Assembly: GCF_011386835.1 (NCBI RefSeq)
Contig: NC_088798.1
Span: 4,588,001-4,652,000, forward strand
Direction: 5' to 3'
Length of the DNA: 64,000 nt
DNA from: Chrysemys picta bellii
Lineage: Eukaryota; Chordata; Testudines; Emydidae
The notes beneath the pieces are model-generated. The model searched no databases, was not told where the DNA came from, and was given only the letters and a program-made list of their open reading frames with translations. Position 1 is the first letter of the stretch, and each line of letters begins with the position of its first letter. A program made the position numbers and the translations under genes. This document shows, one piece after another, positions 54,245-64,000 of this stretch.

Positions 54245-54705
54245 AGTGTAGCTGGAGCCGTGTCAGGCCCAGGGTATTAGAGAGACGGGGTGGGGGAGGT
54301 AATCACTTTTATAGGACCAACTTCTGTTGGTGAGAGAGACAAGCTTTCCAGCGGCACTGAGCTCGCCTTCAGGGCTGGGAAAGGTACTCAGAGCGTCACA
54401 GCTAAATACAAGGTGGAACAGATTGTTTAGCATACGTAGTTAACACATTTCAAGGTGAAGTGACCCGTTAACACCTCCCCAGTCATAGGGAGGAAAGAAG
54501 GGGGAGGACAAGGCAGCTGGTGGTGGGGGGGTGGGAGTGGGGGAGTTGTTAGTGGGTTACAGATTGTTGGAATAAGCCATAAATCCAGCGTCTCTGTTCA
54601 GTCCATGATTTTTAGTGTCTAACAGAGTTACGGACTTAAGCTCCCAGGCCCGTCTTTTGAAAGGGTTGTGCAGGTTTCCTTTGAGGAGGAGGTCAGGTAT
54701 AGCTA
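54245..54705 (-). mobile_element. Penelope-like element, subfamily B copy 2
   Basis: The left part is collinear with 13588-13717: GAGCCGTGTCAGGCCCAGGG, GAGAGACGGGGTGGGGGAGG, AGGACCAACTTCTGTTGGTG. It then runs through GGTACTCAGAGCGTCACAGC and AACAGATTGTTTAGCATACG into the end of an ORF on the minus strand (54557-54705). Confidence 0.7.
54557..54705 (-). pseudogene. C-terminal remnant of a Penelope-like ORF
   Basis: About 48 codons remain open to a TAA at 54557-54559. The frame reads KGNLHNPFKRRAWELK, then LLDTKNHGLNRDAGFM. Penelope proteins carry a reverse transcriptase followed by a C-terminal GIY-YIG endonuclease. I recall this style of tail (E-L-K-F followed by GLNRD) from the end of that ORF in vertebrate copies. 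The RT and GIY-YIG cores are absent, so it is inactive. Confidence 0.55.
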
Positions 54706-54844
54706 GGTGTACAGCTCCGCCTACGTAAGCAATAAAATGTCCAACCCTCTAACGCAAGAGAGATTTCCAGAGTCCATGAGGGAAGGGAGAGGATTTTAAA
54801 TCATTTCAACAAATAAAATAGGACCCGGGCTCCCACAAAGACGG

Positions 54845-55085
54845 ATTCCCAAGGCGCTCTCAGCCTGGAGGAGCTCTTGACACCCATTCCATCTGGCCTC
54901 TCCATCACCATAGTAACCGAGCAGCCCCGGAAGATGGGGAAGAAATATGATTACACAGATGGGGAACTGAGACACAGTGAGAGACAGCCACTTGCCCCAG
55001 GTCAGCCAGAGAATCTGTGGTGGAATCAGGACTTAAACCCAGCTCTGCCAAGCTCCAGTCCACGGCCGTAGCCTCAAGCCCAGCT
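54845..55085 (-). repeat. MIR-type SINE
   Basis: GATTCCCAAGGCGCTCTCAG, TTACACAGATGGGGAACTGA, GACACAGTGAGAGACAGCCA and GGAATCAGGACTTAAACCCA in reversed order. Well preserved in the core. Confidence 0.65.
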
Positions 55086-55582
55086 TGTCTCCTCACCGCT
55101 AACGCCAACTGAACAGAGCAGGAGTGAGCAGATGCAAAAGCGACTTGCAAATGCAAGAGGGATCATGGGATGGACTCAAGAGCCTAACAAGCCAGGGGAG
55201 CGGTTACATCTTTGGGAGTTTGCTCGCATGAGGATCCCAGGAGAACCTTTGCTTGCTCCCCCCGAATCACACAACACGGGCTCAGAGCGCTGATGAGGTC
55301 GGACGGTTGAGGCAGTCTGACAGCCTCCCTCTAGCTCAGCTGGGAACAGAGCAGACACCGCAGGCGTCTTTCTCCCAATCAGGCATCTCCGGGTTAAAGA
55401 ACCCGAGCGTCCCGCTGCATCCCCCACCTCATAAATGGGAAGGAGAGAAACGCACGAAGCTGCCAGGGTTGGGCATGCCGCAGAGCGAGCTCCTTTGGGA
55501 ACCTGCCTCCAACGCTCTTTCTACAAGTGAGGGTCCAGCTAACCCTACAAACGCTACAGTGGCCGAGCTGCTGCGAGCCTGC

Positions 55583-55760
55583 AGTGCAGACCCTACACTG
55601 GCGGAAGGGGGTTTTCTGCCGCCGTAGGAAATCCACATCTCCGAGAGGCGGTAGCTAGGTCAAGGGAAGAATTCTGCCATCGATCTAGTGGTGTCTACGC
55701 TGGGGCTTAGGTTGGCTGAACTACGCTGTAGACATTTTTCACAGCCCTGAGTGTTGCAGC
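55583..55760. mobile_element. MITE-like element, TCTACACTGC type
   Basis: AGTGCAGACCCTACACTGGC, GGTAGCTAGGTCAAGGGAAG, GTGGTGTCTACGCTGGGGCT and TGTAGACATTTTTCACAGCC. Related, in opposite sense, to 28041-28245. Confidence 0.45.
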
Positions 55761-56083
55761 TAGCTCGGGGTAAGTTTTAGGGCTAGAGTCTGAAAGCAGA
55801 GCGTCTCCCCGAAGGCCAGTGACGAGCCTGAGGGGGTGACGTGAAACCTGGGCTGAGCTGTTACATAGTCCCTGGTTGACTTTTCATCCTTCTCAGCGGC
55901 GCTTCCAGAATTCCTGGCTGCGCTCTCGTCTCAGTACCATTTGAACCACCCCATTAGCCCTGAATTATCACAGGCCCTTCTGGGTCTGTCTGAGCCAAGC
56001 CAGCGAATAAACCATCTGTGGTTGCTAAAGAGCAGCCAGGGATTTGCTGGAGGTTGTTTTTTTTTTTGTTTTTAAAAGACAGA

Positions 56084-56210
56084 TTTCACAGAATCACAGA
56101 CACGTCAGGCTGGAAGGGACCCCGTCCATCCCCCTGCACTGGGACAGGTCTAAGCACACCCAGACCATCCCTGACGGGTGCATGTCTGGGATATTCTAGG
56201 AACCCCTCTC
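56084..56210 (-). repeat. CR1 LINE 3' fragment
   Basis: TTTCACAGAATCACAGACAC, GTCAGGCTGGAAGGGACCCC, CCCCCTGCACTGGGACAGGT and CAGACCATCCCTGACGGGTG: a reversed CR1 terminus, close in style to avian CR1. Confidence 0.75.
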
Positions 56211-56214
56211 TCTT

Positions 56215-57238
56215 TACAGAGATATATAGAGAGATCTATACACATATAGACATGCTAGGCACATAGATTTTGTACTATCAGTTCCTGGGCTAACCACACC
56301 TCGGACCGTGCCTGTCGCTCCGAGCACACCCCCTATTGGGCCTCAGGCCTCAAGCCATCACCTCACTCGGGAGGGGAAAAAAAATCACACAATTCTCCCA
56401 CGCTCAGACCAGGCTCCAGGCTTCATCCCCTGTGTACCAACCACAATGACGTCAGCAGGCTTGTTTTATGGTCAACGTCTCTGCAGTTCTCTCCCCTCTG
56501 GGAGCACTGAGCCGGGGCTAATACAGCGACCAAAGAGCCGCCTTAGAGCAAAGTATTATTTATTTAGGACAAAAACATTTCGGGCATCCAGGCTCCTGGC
56601 AGGGAGCTGGTAGCAGAGCTGAGAGACCAGTCTCTCAGCTCCCCACACTATCCCCTAGGTCCTGGTGAGGACGCGCATCGCTGACCCAAAGAGGGCGGTG
56701 TGGACATATCCCACCGCAGGAATTACAGGCCGACTTAGGTTTGTAGTGTAGACATAGCCTAAGTCACTTTGTAATTGTTAACAGCCCTTTGAGCTGTTAG
56801 CCCCCAGCCCTGGCAAAACAGCTGAGCAACTCTGAGCTAGAACCACTGTCCTGTAATTGCCTCCCAAGGGTTTGTTGGGAGGTTGCCCACCTAGATCCAT
56901 TGGGATGCTTGTTTTCCAAAAAACTCTATTAAACTGTTCTCCACCCCCATCCCCTTGGAAACAAGCAGAGTGGGGAGGGGAAGTGGTAACGCTCAGGTCC
57001 TGGCACACAGGATGCACCAATTGTGGCTCGGAAGGATGGTTGGGGACCACACAGATGAGGCTGGTAGGCCATCTGGGAGCATCGCTCCTCGCCAACCAAA
57101 CGGCAGCTCCCAATACAATGCTGAGGCTGAAAGGATTAACACAAGCACTGTGTGTGTTAACCAGGCAGTGGCGATCAGGAGCGAGGGGTCGGTATGGCGC
57201 TGGTGTTGCCGCCACGGCTGGTGTATTGCAGCCAGTTC
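56215..57238. other. Mostly unique sequence, no gene seen
   Basis: A TGTAGACATAGCC MITE-like end lies at 56740-56759. Frames of 118-156 codons at 56778-57311 overlap on both strands without domains. Confidence 0.4.
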
Positions 57239-57239
57239 T

Positions 57240-57325
57240 GGTGTGCACACTTTAACAACAAGGGTGTTGAAAAACTGGAGTGGATCCAAAACAGTCACAA
57301 GAATGATTTGAGATCTGGGAAGCAC
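57240..57325 (+). repeat. CR1 LINE fragment
   Basis: GGTGTTGAAAAACTGGAGTG then GATCCAAAACAGTCACAAGA and ATGATTTGAG, the conserved CR1 segment also seen at 62650-62700. Confidence 0.6.
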
Positions 57326-57779
57326 GCCCTGGGCTCTGCCTGCCTCCGGGGTCCACCCTGACCAGCTGAATGGAGGTAAAACGACAACTTGCCCTGTCTA
57401 CGCTGGGATTTTAAACGTGGGAGCTCGCCCGCGTTAGCTATCTCCTCGCAAAACCACCTTCTGAGTCTAGTGCAGACCTAGCCTTGGAGTGAGAAACGCA
57501 AACAGCTCCGTCTCTGTCGCTTATCAAAGGGAAGGTTAATATGCCACTTAATCACAGTGGGTAACTGCCTGCACGGGGAGAAGCTGTCTGATATAGAGAG
57601 CTCTCTAATCTAGCAGACAAAGGCAAAGCCGGAGCCAATGGCTGGAGGTTGAAATTGGCACAGTTTAACCGGGAGAGGAAACACAAATGTTGAATGAACC
57701 CCTGGGACTGCTGCCCGAAGGAGGAGGTGGATTCCCCATCCATGGAATCTGCAAATCAAGACCGGGTGGCTGTCTAAAG

Positions 57780-58089
57780 CAGGGGTAGGCAACCTACGGC
57801 ACGCGTGCCAAGGCAGCACGCGAGCTGATTTTCAGTGGCACTCACACTGCCCGGGTCCTGGCCACCGGTCCGGGGGGCTCTGCATTTTAATTTAATTTTA
57901 AATGAAGCTTCTTAAACATTTTAAAAACCTTATTTACTTTACATACAACAATAGTTTAGTTATATATTATAGACTTATAGACAGAGACCTTCTAAAAACG
58001 TTAAAATGTATTACTGGTACGTGAAACCTTAAATCAGAGTGTATCAATGAAGACTCTGCGCACCGCTTCTGAAAGGTTGCCGACCCCTG
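57780..58089. mobile_element. hAT-type non-autonomous transposon in CR1
   Basis: The left end CAGGGGTAGGCAACCTACGG and the right end GGTTGCCGACCCCTG are inverted repeats. The 8-mers GTCTAAAG (57772-57779) and GGCTAAAG (58090-58097) match at 7 of 8. The AT-rich interior with TTTAATTTAATTTTAAATGA has no ORF. Confidence 0.85.
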
Positions 58090-58172
58090 GGCTAAAGGAT
58101 CTGACTGTTGGGCTCCCTGCAGGAATCCCTGTGTGAAATGCTCCAGCCTGCGCTCTGCAGGTCAGACTAATT

Positions 58173-58484
58173 CAGGGATCGGCAGCCTTTGGCACACGGC
58201 TCGCCAGGGTAAGCGCCCTGGTGGGCCGGGCTGGTTTGTTTACCTGCCGTGTCCGCAGATTCGGCCGATCGCGGCTCCTAGTGGCTGCGGTTCGCCGCTC
58301 CAGGCCAATGGGGGCTGCGGGAAGCGGCGCGGGCCGAGGGATGTGCTGGCCGCCGCTTCCCACAGCCCCCATTGGCCTGGAGCCGCGATCGGCCGAACCC
58401 ATGGACGCGGCAGGTAAACAAACCGGCCCAGCCCGCCAGGGGGATTACCCTGGCGAGCCGTGTGCCAAAGGTTGCCGATCCCTG
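58173..58484. mobile_element. hAT-type fold-back MITE in CR1, perfect 8-bp TSD
   Basis: Ends CAGGGATCGGCAGCCTTTGG and CCAAAGGTTGCCGATCCCTG. Nearly the whole unit is palindromic, with the innermost arms AGGCCAATGGGGGCTGCGGG and CCACAGCCCCCATTGGCCT. The direct repeat GACTAATT flanks it at 58165-58172 and 58485-58492. Confidence 0.9.
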
Positions 58485-58769
58485 GACTAATTGATCATAA
58501 CGGTGACTTTCGGCCTTAAAATCCATTAACCCGTGAAAACCCACTTCTCTGCATGAGGATCGAAGTCTGTTTGTAACTGACCCTGGCACTATGTACATTA
58601 CACTAACCTTAGCTTCCCCCTAGGCTCACTAACAGATAACACGCACCCGACTCTGTGTTTGGCCCCCTGGGTCTGACCTCCAGAGCATGCTGGGTGTTAC
58701 AGAAGTGCTCTCTATCTCAGTGCCCAGGGACGGCGTGCTAGAATACACACCAGAGCTAGACTCAAATCT

Positions 58770-59162
58770 GCCACAACAAAATTCAGTCGACCCAAGTTGA
58801 GCCGACAGCCGGCCACCACACTAATTGGATCGGTTTTACACTTTCACACTCTGTTCCTTGTGTCGGCGGTGTGTGTCCTCACCAGGACCGCTTGCACTGA
58901 TGTAACTGTCAGGGTGGGGCACCGTGGGACAGCTTCTGAACGTCAGCAATGGTTGATATAAGCCGCACAGAGTCTCCGCTGACACTACGTCGACCTGACT
59001 GCATCAACCTAAGCGCTACGCCGCGTGCGGAGGTGGAGTTAGCAAGTCGGTGTAGTGGGTGAGTTACATCGGTGGGAGCGACATTTTGGTAAAGGCTATT
59101 ACAGTGTTGGGTCGGCATAAGCTGCCTTACGTCGACCTAACTCTGCAGTGTAGACCAGGCCA
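58770..59162. mobile_element. MITE-like element ending CAGTGTAGACCAGGCC
   Basis: The right end GCAGTGTAGACCAGGCC is clear, and the interior has several ACGTCGACCTAA / TTCAGTCGACCCAAG phrases in both senses. The left end is uncertain. It abuts the CR1 terminus at 59163. Confidence 0.4.
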
Positions 59163-60225
59163 TAGACTGTAAGGCCAGAAGGGACCACCATGATCATCTA
59201 GTCTGACCTCCTCCACATCGCAGGCCACAGAACCTCACCTGCCCACTCCTGTAATAGACCCCTAAGCTCTGGCTGAGTTACTGACGTCCTCAAATCATGA
59301 TTTAAAGACTTCAAGGTACAGAGAATTCACCATTGACACTAGTTTAAACCAGCAAGTGACACATGCCCCATGCTGCAGAGGAAGGCGAACCCCCCCCCAG
59401 GGTCTCTGCCAATTTGACTGGGGGGAGATTCCTTCCCAACCCCAAATATGGTGATCAGTTAGACCCTGAGCACATGGGCAAGACCCAGCAGCCAGACACC
59501 TGGGAAAGAATTCTCTGTAGTACCTCAGAACCCTCCCCATCGAGTGTCCCACCACCGGCCATCAGAGATATATGCTAATAGCAGTCGAGGATGGGGCATA
59601 TGTCATTATAGGCAACCTCATCGTACCATCCCCTCCATACACTTATCCAGCTCAGTCTTGAAGCCAGTTAGGTTTTTTGCCCCCACTGCTCCCCTTGGAA
59701 GGCTGTCCCAGAACTTCACTCCTCTGACGGTTAGAAACCTTCGTCTCATTTCAAGCCTAAACTTGTTGATGGCCAGTTTAAATCCGTTTGTTCAAGTGCC
59801 AACAAAGGTCCTTATATTAAATAACTCCTCTCCCTCCCTGGTGTATTTATAGAGAGCGATCAGATCTCCCCTCAGCCTGCATTTGTTAGGCTAAACAAGC
59901 CAAGCTCCTGAAGTCTCCTCTCTCAAGGTAGGTTTTTCCATTCCTCTGATCATCCTAGTAGCCCTGCTCTGCACCTGTTCCAGTTTGAATTCATCTTTCT
60001 TACATGTGGGAGATCAGATCTGCACCCAGTATGCCAGGTGAGGTCTCCCCAGTGCCTTGTATAATGGTAATAACACTGCCCTGTTGGTACTGGAAATACC
60101 TAGGACTGCATTAGCCTTTTCACAGCCACATCACATTGGCGGCTCATGGTCGTCCTGCGATTGACAATACACCCAGGTCTTTCTCCTCCTCTGTCCGTTC
60201 CAGACGTCTTGCAGGACCCGCAAGA
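59163..60225 (-). repeat. CR1 LINE 3' region, about 1.06 kb
   Basis: From the 3' end: GACTGTAAGGCCAGAAGGGA, GATCATCTAGTCTGACCTCC, AATCATGATTTAAAGACTTC, GAGATTCCTTCCCAACCCCA, CAGAACTTCACTCCTCTGAC, GCAGATCTCCCCTCAGCC-like and CTGCACCTGTTCCAGTTTGA, finishing near CTTTCTCCTCCTCTGTCC. The coding region is not reached. Confidence 0.85.
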
Positions 60226-60229
60226 CTTT

Positions 60230-61500
60230 GCTGTGCAATGCAAACAGGCAGCTCTTAGAGCACCTGACAGCACATAACAGATGTGCTCCCGGGGCTGGAG
60301 AGCTCCCAAGTCAGAAGATAAGAGAGGAGCGGATGGCGGGCAGAGAGGACCAGGGGAGTCAATAAGATTACACGGCTCCTTGGGTCTGTCCTGGCCTCAT
60401 CTTGAGAGGTGAGTGAGTCTGTCTTTAGTGGTAAGTCACATTGCAGCACATAAGCTACAGCGGGGAAGCTGACCCTCTGGGATGATGCAGTTTCCACGCC
60501 GATGGTCGGGGAGAGTGGGGACAGGATTGGAACAAGTGCAGCTGCTCCTTGGTGCACGGGTGGGAGCGACGCCGGATCCCTGGCATGTCGGGGCGTGGCT
60601 GCACGGGGATCTGAGCATACAGCCTGCTCTCACTAAAGCCAGTGGGAGTTTTGCCACTGACTAGGATGTGGCCCCCGGGAGACCCCGGCTGGAGTTTTCA
60701 AAAGGAGCCTATGGAAGTTTGAATGACAAAGGGATTTGGGCTCCTACGAACGCCCCAGCCTAAGTTACCACCTTACTCAACCCCTCTGAATGTGGCCCTG
60801 TCCGGAGAGAAATCAGCCAGCACTGAAATGCAGCAGGGAAGGCCTGGCTAGCCGCCATTCTGAGCCAGCAGTAGCATCGAGGAGGGGAAGCGAAGGGCAG
60901 ATCTCCTCCAGCCGCGGCGACAGCAATCGCAGCGCCCTGGCCCAGATGTCAGCACGTACGCACACATTGTCAGCACGGGCCTCTGAGCAAGCGGATGTGC
61001 GTGTGGTCGCAGGGGATTGGTAATGCTGGAATACAGACAGAGGGGGCAGCTCAGAGGGGAAGAGGAATGCAAGCAGCTAGCCACCCGGCCGGCTGGTGCT
61101 CCCAGTCCAAGGAGCCAATCCATGCTGAATGGGGGATTCAGCCCTTCCTGGCAAGCACCATCTGCCTCGAGCAGCAGCACTTTTAAACAAGAAGGGCAGA
61201 CAAATCTATATCAGACGGGGCCTGTTGCAATCCCCCATGGGGTGGCCGCAGCGAGGCCGGCCTTTCTAACCCCATCCATCCGGATCGGGAGCGGAAGGGG
61301 CCTGTGCGAATGGGCCACGCGGCAGCTACAACTGTTTTTGCAAGGAGTTTAGGGGCTAGGAGGAGGCATGAGGGACCTGGCAGTAAACAGCCCCCTGCGA
61401 TTCGTGTGCTCAAGCGACAGCTGCAGCAGCTTGGGTCAGCTCAGGTTAGAAACATCGGCGGGAGGCGGAGAACCACAGGTGCATTTAGAAATTGGCATCT
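60230..61500. other. Unique sequence, no gene seen
   Basis: No recognised repeat. Somewhat CpG-containing at 60880-60970. Frames up to 111 codons show no domain. Confidence 0.4.
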
Positions 61501-61502
61501 GC

Positions 61503-61672
61503 TCATAGACTCATAGACTCAAAGGTCAGAAGGGACCATTATGATCATCTAGTCTGACCTCCCGCATGATGCGGGCCACAAAAGCTGACCCACCCACTCC
61601 TGGAAGAATTCTCTCCCTTGACTCAGCTGTTGAAGTCCCCAAATCATGATTTAAAGACTTCAAATCGCTGCC
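61503..61672 (-). repeat. CR1 LINE 3' fragment
   Basis: Two CATAGACT units, then GTCAGAAGGGACCATTATGA, TCATCTAGTCTGACCTCCCG and ATCATGATTTAAAGACTTCA. The same subfamily and strand as 59163-60225, truncated. Confidence 0.85.
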
Positions 61673-61784
61673 TAGTCAAGTGGCGTGGAGATAGCAGGAG
61701 CGCTCCAGTCCATCTCAGGGAAGAGGCATATCAGAGGATCGCAACCAACCCCCTTGCCCGCCCACCTCCCCCATCTCTGCACTT

Positions 61785-61895
61785 TAATGAAGTGGGAAAT
61801 AGGCAGAGAAAAGGGAAGTCCTTTGCCCGCAGGGCGAAGACTAGAATTCTGGTCTCTAGACTTCTAGCTCCCTATCCACTAGGCCATACTGCTCT
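61785..61895 (-). repeat. MIR-type SINE, head and part of core
   Basis: GGGAAGTCCTTTGCCCGCAG, GACTAGAATTCTGGTCTCTA and CCACTAGGCCATACTGCTC are the reversed tRNA-like head. Confidence 0.55.
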
Positions 61896-62029
61896 AGGCA
61901 AGGCATATACCACAATCAATGCCCTTAAGAGCTGGCACAGCCTAGAGCCCTACCAGGTGGGGTCACTGGGTAGGGGGGATTTGGTGGGCAATCTAGATTT
62001 AACTGTGAGCTTGCTGCTTGTGGGCATGG

Positions 62030-62345
62030 CAAGGAGAAATGAATTTTTAAGACAGGTGGTTGGAATTTTTTTTAACTGGAAAGGGGGTTTTTTAAGCAAA
62101 AGAATTTTTGGGTGGAAAATTTTCATTTCGGTAAAAAAAAATGTCCAGTGTTTCGAGGAAAACAATGGAAATGATTTTGTCTCTCGGATTTTTGGTTAAT
62201 TTCTTTTCCCCAACAACTGAGCATTTTCAATTCGGGGTTTAGTTTTTCGTTGACGAACCAAAAGAATTGGGCAAGCGATTTTTGGGAGGAGGTGGGAAAA
62301 ATTAAAAATTTCCCTGGAAAAATAATGGCCATTTTTCCAAAAATA
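62030..62345. repeat. AT-rich repeat
   Basis: GGTGGAAAATTTTCATTTCG, GCATTTTCAATTCGGGG and GGGAAAAATTAAAAATTTCC. Strong resemblance to 1-600. A 193-codon plus frame (61618-62199) runs into it and is not taken as coding. Confidence 0.55.
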
Positions 62346-62629
62346 GCTCTGTTTTTAATGAGGGATTTGAGGAAGGAGGCGGGAGGGCATTTCATGCCTA
62401 GCCCACGGGGTAGCATGCATGGAGATAGAAGTGGGAGGAGATGGTTAATTGGGCATCAAGACTGGCATAAGGGTGGGGCAGATGGGTCGAGAAAGGGATT
62501 CAAGGGGAGACAAACAGACCAGGTTGGAGCTGTGAAAGGATCAGAGGGCCGTTTTTCCTCTCTGTATAATGCCTTTCATCCCAATGCACCTCCCAGAGCA
62601 ATGCATCCGGGATCCTTTGCCCACCCCTA

Positions 62630-63130
62630 GCATGCAGCCACCTCCGAGGTGGAGAGGGTGCAGGAAAAAATGCATCAAAATGATTTGAGGACTGAAGAAT
62701 GTGCCTTACATGGTGACAGACTTGAAGAGCTCAGTCTGTTTAGTTTCCCAAAAAGAAGCCAGAGAGATGACGATTACGGTGTATAAGTACCTTCACAGGG
62801 AGAAAATATTGGGTATTCAATAGCTGCTTGATCTAGTAGAGAAAGACAGAAAAAGAACCAATGGCAGGATTTTATAGCGAGACAAATTGAAATAGAAATA
62901 AAGCACAAGTTTTTAACAGCGAGGGTGATAAACTATTGGAACAAACTACCAAGGGAAGCGATGGATTCTCCATCTCTGGAGATCTTCAAATCAAAACCCG
63001 ATGCCTTTCTGGAAGATACCAAGCACGCACATGTTAGTGGGGTCAATACAGGAGTAACAGCATGAAGTTCCCTGGCCTGCGTTATACAGGAGATCAGAGT
63101 CAATGATCTAATGGTCCCTTCCGGCTGATG
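62630..63130 (+). repeat. CR1 LINE 3' region
   Basis: GAAAAAATGCATCAAAATGA, GACTTGAAGAGCTCAGTCTG, GATAAACTATTGGAACAAAC, CTCCATCTCTGGAGATCTTC and TTATACAGGAGATCAGAGTC, ending near GGTCCCTTCCGGC. Continuous for about 500 bases. Confidence 0.85.
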
Positions 63131-63260
63131 TTAAACAGCCAACGGCAACGCTACACAATGGAGTAGGACAGCAATTGTAGAACGTAGCAGCCCATTGCAA
63201 TTGCAGAAGAAAACTGGGTAAGGAGAACATACCACAGCTGGAATATGGCAGGGGACTGTG

Positions 63261-63440
63261 ATCATCGAATATCAGGGATGGAAGGGACCTCAGGAGGTCA
63301 TCTAGTCCAACCCCCTGCTCAAAGCAGGACCAATCCCCAGACAGATTTCTACCCCGTTCCCTATGTGGCCCCCTCAAGGATTGAGCTCACAACCCTGGGT
63401 TTAGCAGGCTAATGCTCAAACCACTGAGCTATCCCTCCCC
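63261..63440 (-). mobile_element. tRNA-derived SINE with CR1 3' tail, copy 2
   Basis: Minus strand: GGGATAGCTCAGTGG (A box), TAGCCTGCTAAACCC, GGGTTGTGAGCTCAATCC (B box, complement of 63378-63395), GGATTGGTCCTGCTTTGAGC and a CR1 tail ending at CGATGAT. It matches 42727-42906 nearly end to end. Confidence 0.8.
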
Positions 63441-63449
63441 ACTCGCCAG

Positions 63450-63700
63450 CTCCATTCAAGGTAGGACAAGAAGTAAGGGGCTTCATCTACAGCAAGGGAG
63501 ATTTAGGCCGGATATTAGGAAAAACTTTAACTCTACAGACATTTACGCTCTCGAACAGGCTTACAAAGGAGTCTATGGAATCCTGCCATTGGAGGCTTTT
63601 AAGAACAGGTTGGACATATACCTGTCAGGTTTATTTGATCCTGCCACACCACAGAGGGACGGACTTGACTTCTCAAGGTCCCTTCCTTTGACAAACGATA
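63450..63700 (+). repeat. CR1 LINE 3' fragment
   Basis: GGTAGGACAAGAAGTAAGGG, GATTTAGGCCGGATATTAGG, AAAAACTTTAACTCTACAGA, TTGGAGGCTTTTAAGAACAG and CTTCTCAAGGTCCCTTCC. It starts directly beside the SINE at 63261-63440. Confidence 0.75.
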
Positions 63701-63904
63701 CAAAGGAAAGACCCTGTCGAGAAGTATGAAGAGAAAAGGACCAGAACTCCAAGACCTACAAATCCGTACCATGGACTGAAAGGAGCGGCAAAGAATTGTA
63801 GGCACCTCCGACCTCATGTATATGGGAAAAGGAGTCATGAAGTGAAGTGAATTTAATTAAGTGTTTATGAGAATTAACCGGTGTTGTGTTGGTCAATGGG
63901 AGGG

Positions 63905-64000
63905 GCAGCACAAATCCTTTTCACTGCTTATGTCCCATTCAACCCTTTACACATAGGGAAACTGAGGCACTGAGCCATTACGTGACTCAGGGCCGGATCT
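63905..64000 (-). repeat. MIR-type SINE, cut by the window end
   Basis: CCTTTACACATAGGGAAACT then GAGGCACTGAGCCATTACGT, reversed MIR core. The last 16 bases (CAGGGCCGGATCT) could begin another transposon. Confidence 0.5.

Larger units (their letters stand above)
57490..58530 (+). repeat. CR1 LINE 3' region split by two hAT insertions
   Basis: Left piece: GAGAAGCTGTCTGATATAGA, GGAGGTTGAAATTGGCACAG, GGATTCCCCATCCATGGAAT. Middle piece (58090-58172): GGATCTGACTGTTGGGCTCC to CAGGTCAGACTAATT. Right piece (58485-58530): TTGATCATAACGGTGACTTT. The three join into one CR1 3' end once the elements at 57780-58089 and 58173-58484 are set aside. Confidence 0.75.

Noticed and set aside
61618..62199. 193-codon open frame on the plus strand
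   Set aside because: Spans a CR1 fragment, a MIR copy and an AT-rich repeat, so it cannot be a real gene.
27600..64000. Search for the SH3-domain exon of the p85-like gene
   Set aside because: Checked by eye for the ALYDY and DFPGTYV coding patterns on the minus strand; none found, so no upstream exon is reported.
1..64000. CRISPR arrays, operons or prokaryotic genes
   Set aside because: No regular short repeats with spacers and no coding density; the repeat content is that of a vertebrate genome.

Overview
The window looks like vertebrate, and most likely turtle (Testudines), nuclear DNA. There is no prokaryotic gene organisation, no long open frame with a convincing domain, and the DNA is dominated by interspersed repeats of types familiar from turtle genomes: CR1 LINEs, tRNA-derived SINEs with CR1-like tails, MIR-type SINEs, short hAT-type non-autonomous DNA transposons, Penelope-like element ends, and one probable solo LTR. 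Repeat family names rest on recalled consensus sequences and were not checked against a library.

The only credible protein-coding sequence is a pair of minus-strand exons at 27425-27517 and 26379-26456. Both are bounded by AG/GT splice sites, both have phase-1 boundaries, and they join into one open frame resembling the start of the BH (RhoGAP-like) domain of p85 regulatory subunits of class IA PI 3-kinase. The 93-bp and 78-bp sizes match the recalled exon layout of the p85 genes. I found neither the SH3 exon upstream nor the later BH/SH2 exons downstream, so most of the window is probably intron or flank of this gene. The paralogue is not resolved.

Layout. 1-10 kb: AT-rich repeats, a CpG-rich block (1.59-1.93 kb), MIR and CR1 fragments, a TG/CA tract (9.15-9.44 kb). 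10.6-10.8 kb: an isolated CRE-like/CCAAT/TATA promoter-like block. 11-25 kb: MIR, Penelope and hAT copies, and a possible regulatory element with adjacent TCF and SOX motifs (14.95 kb). 25-29 kb: the p85-like exons, with a MITE in their intron, and a Penelope copy with target-site duplication. 30-41 kb: mostly unique DNA with a probable solo LTR (33.5-34.2 kb), a hairpin-rich hAT-type element (35.1-35.7 kb) and a 75-bp direct duplication (36.06 and 39.13 kb). 42-43.4 kb: a long CR1 with a decayed reverse transcriptase and a nested SINE. 51 kb: a minisatellite. 54.2-54.7 kb: a Penelope-like element retaining the end of its ORF. 57-64 kb: dense CR1, including a copy split by two hAT insertions with clear 8-bp target-site duplications.

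The most informative observations are the p85-like exon pair, three Penelope-like copies with 9-13 bp target-site duplications, a three-copy hAT-type family with 8-bp duplications, and several nested insertions that give relative ages.
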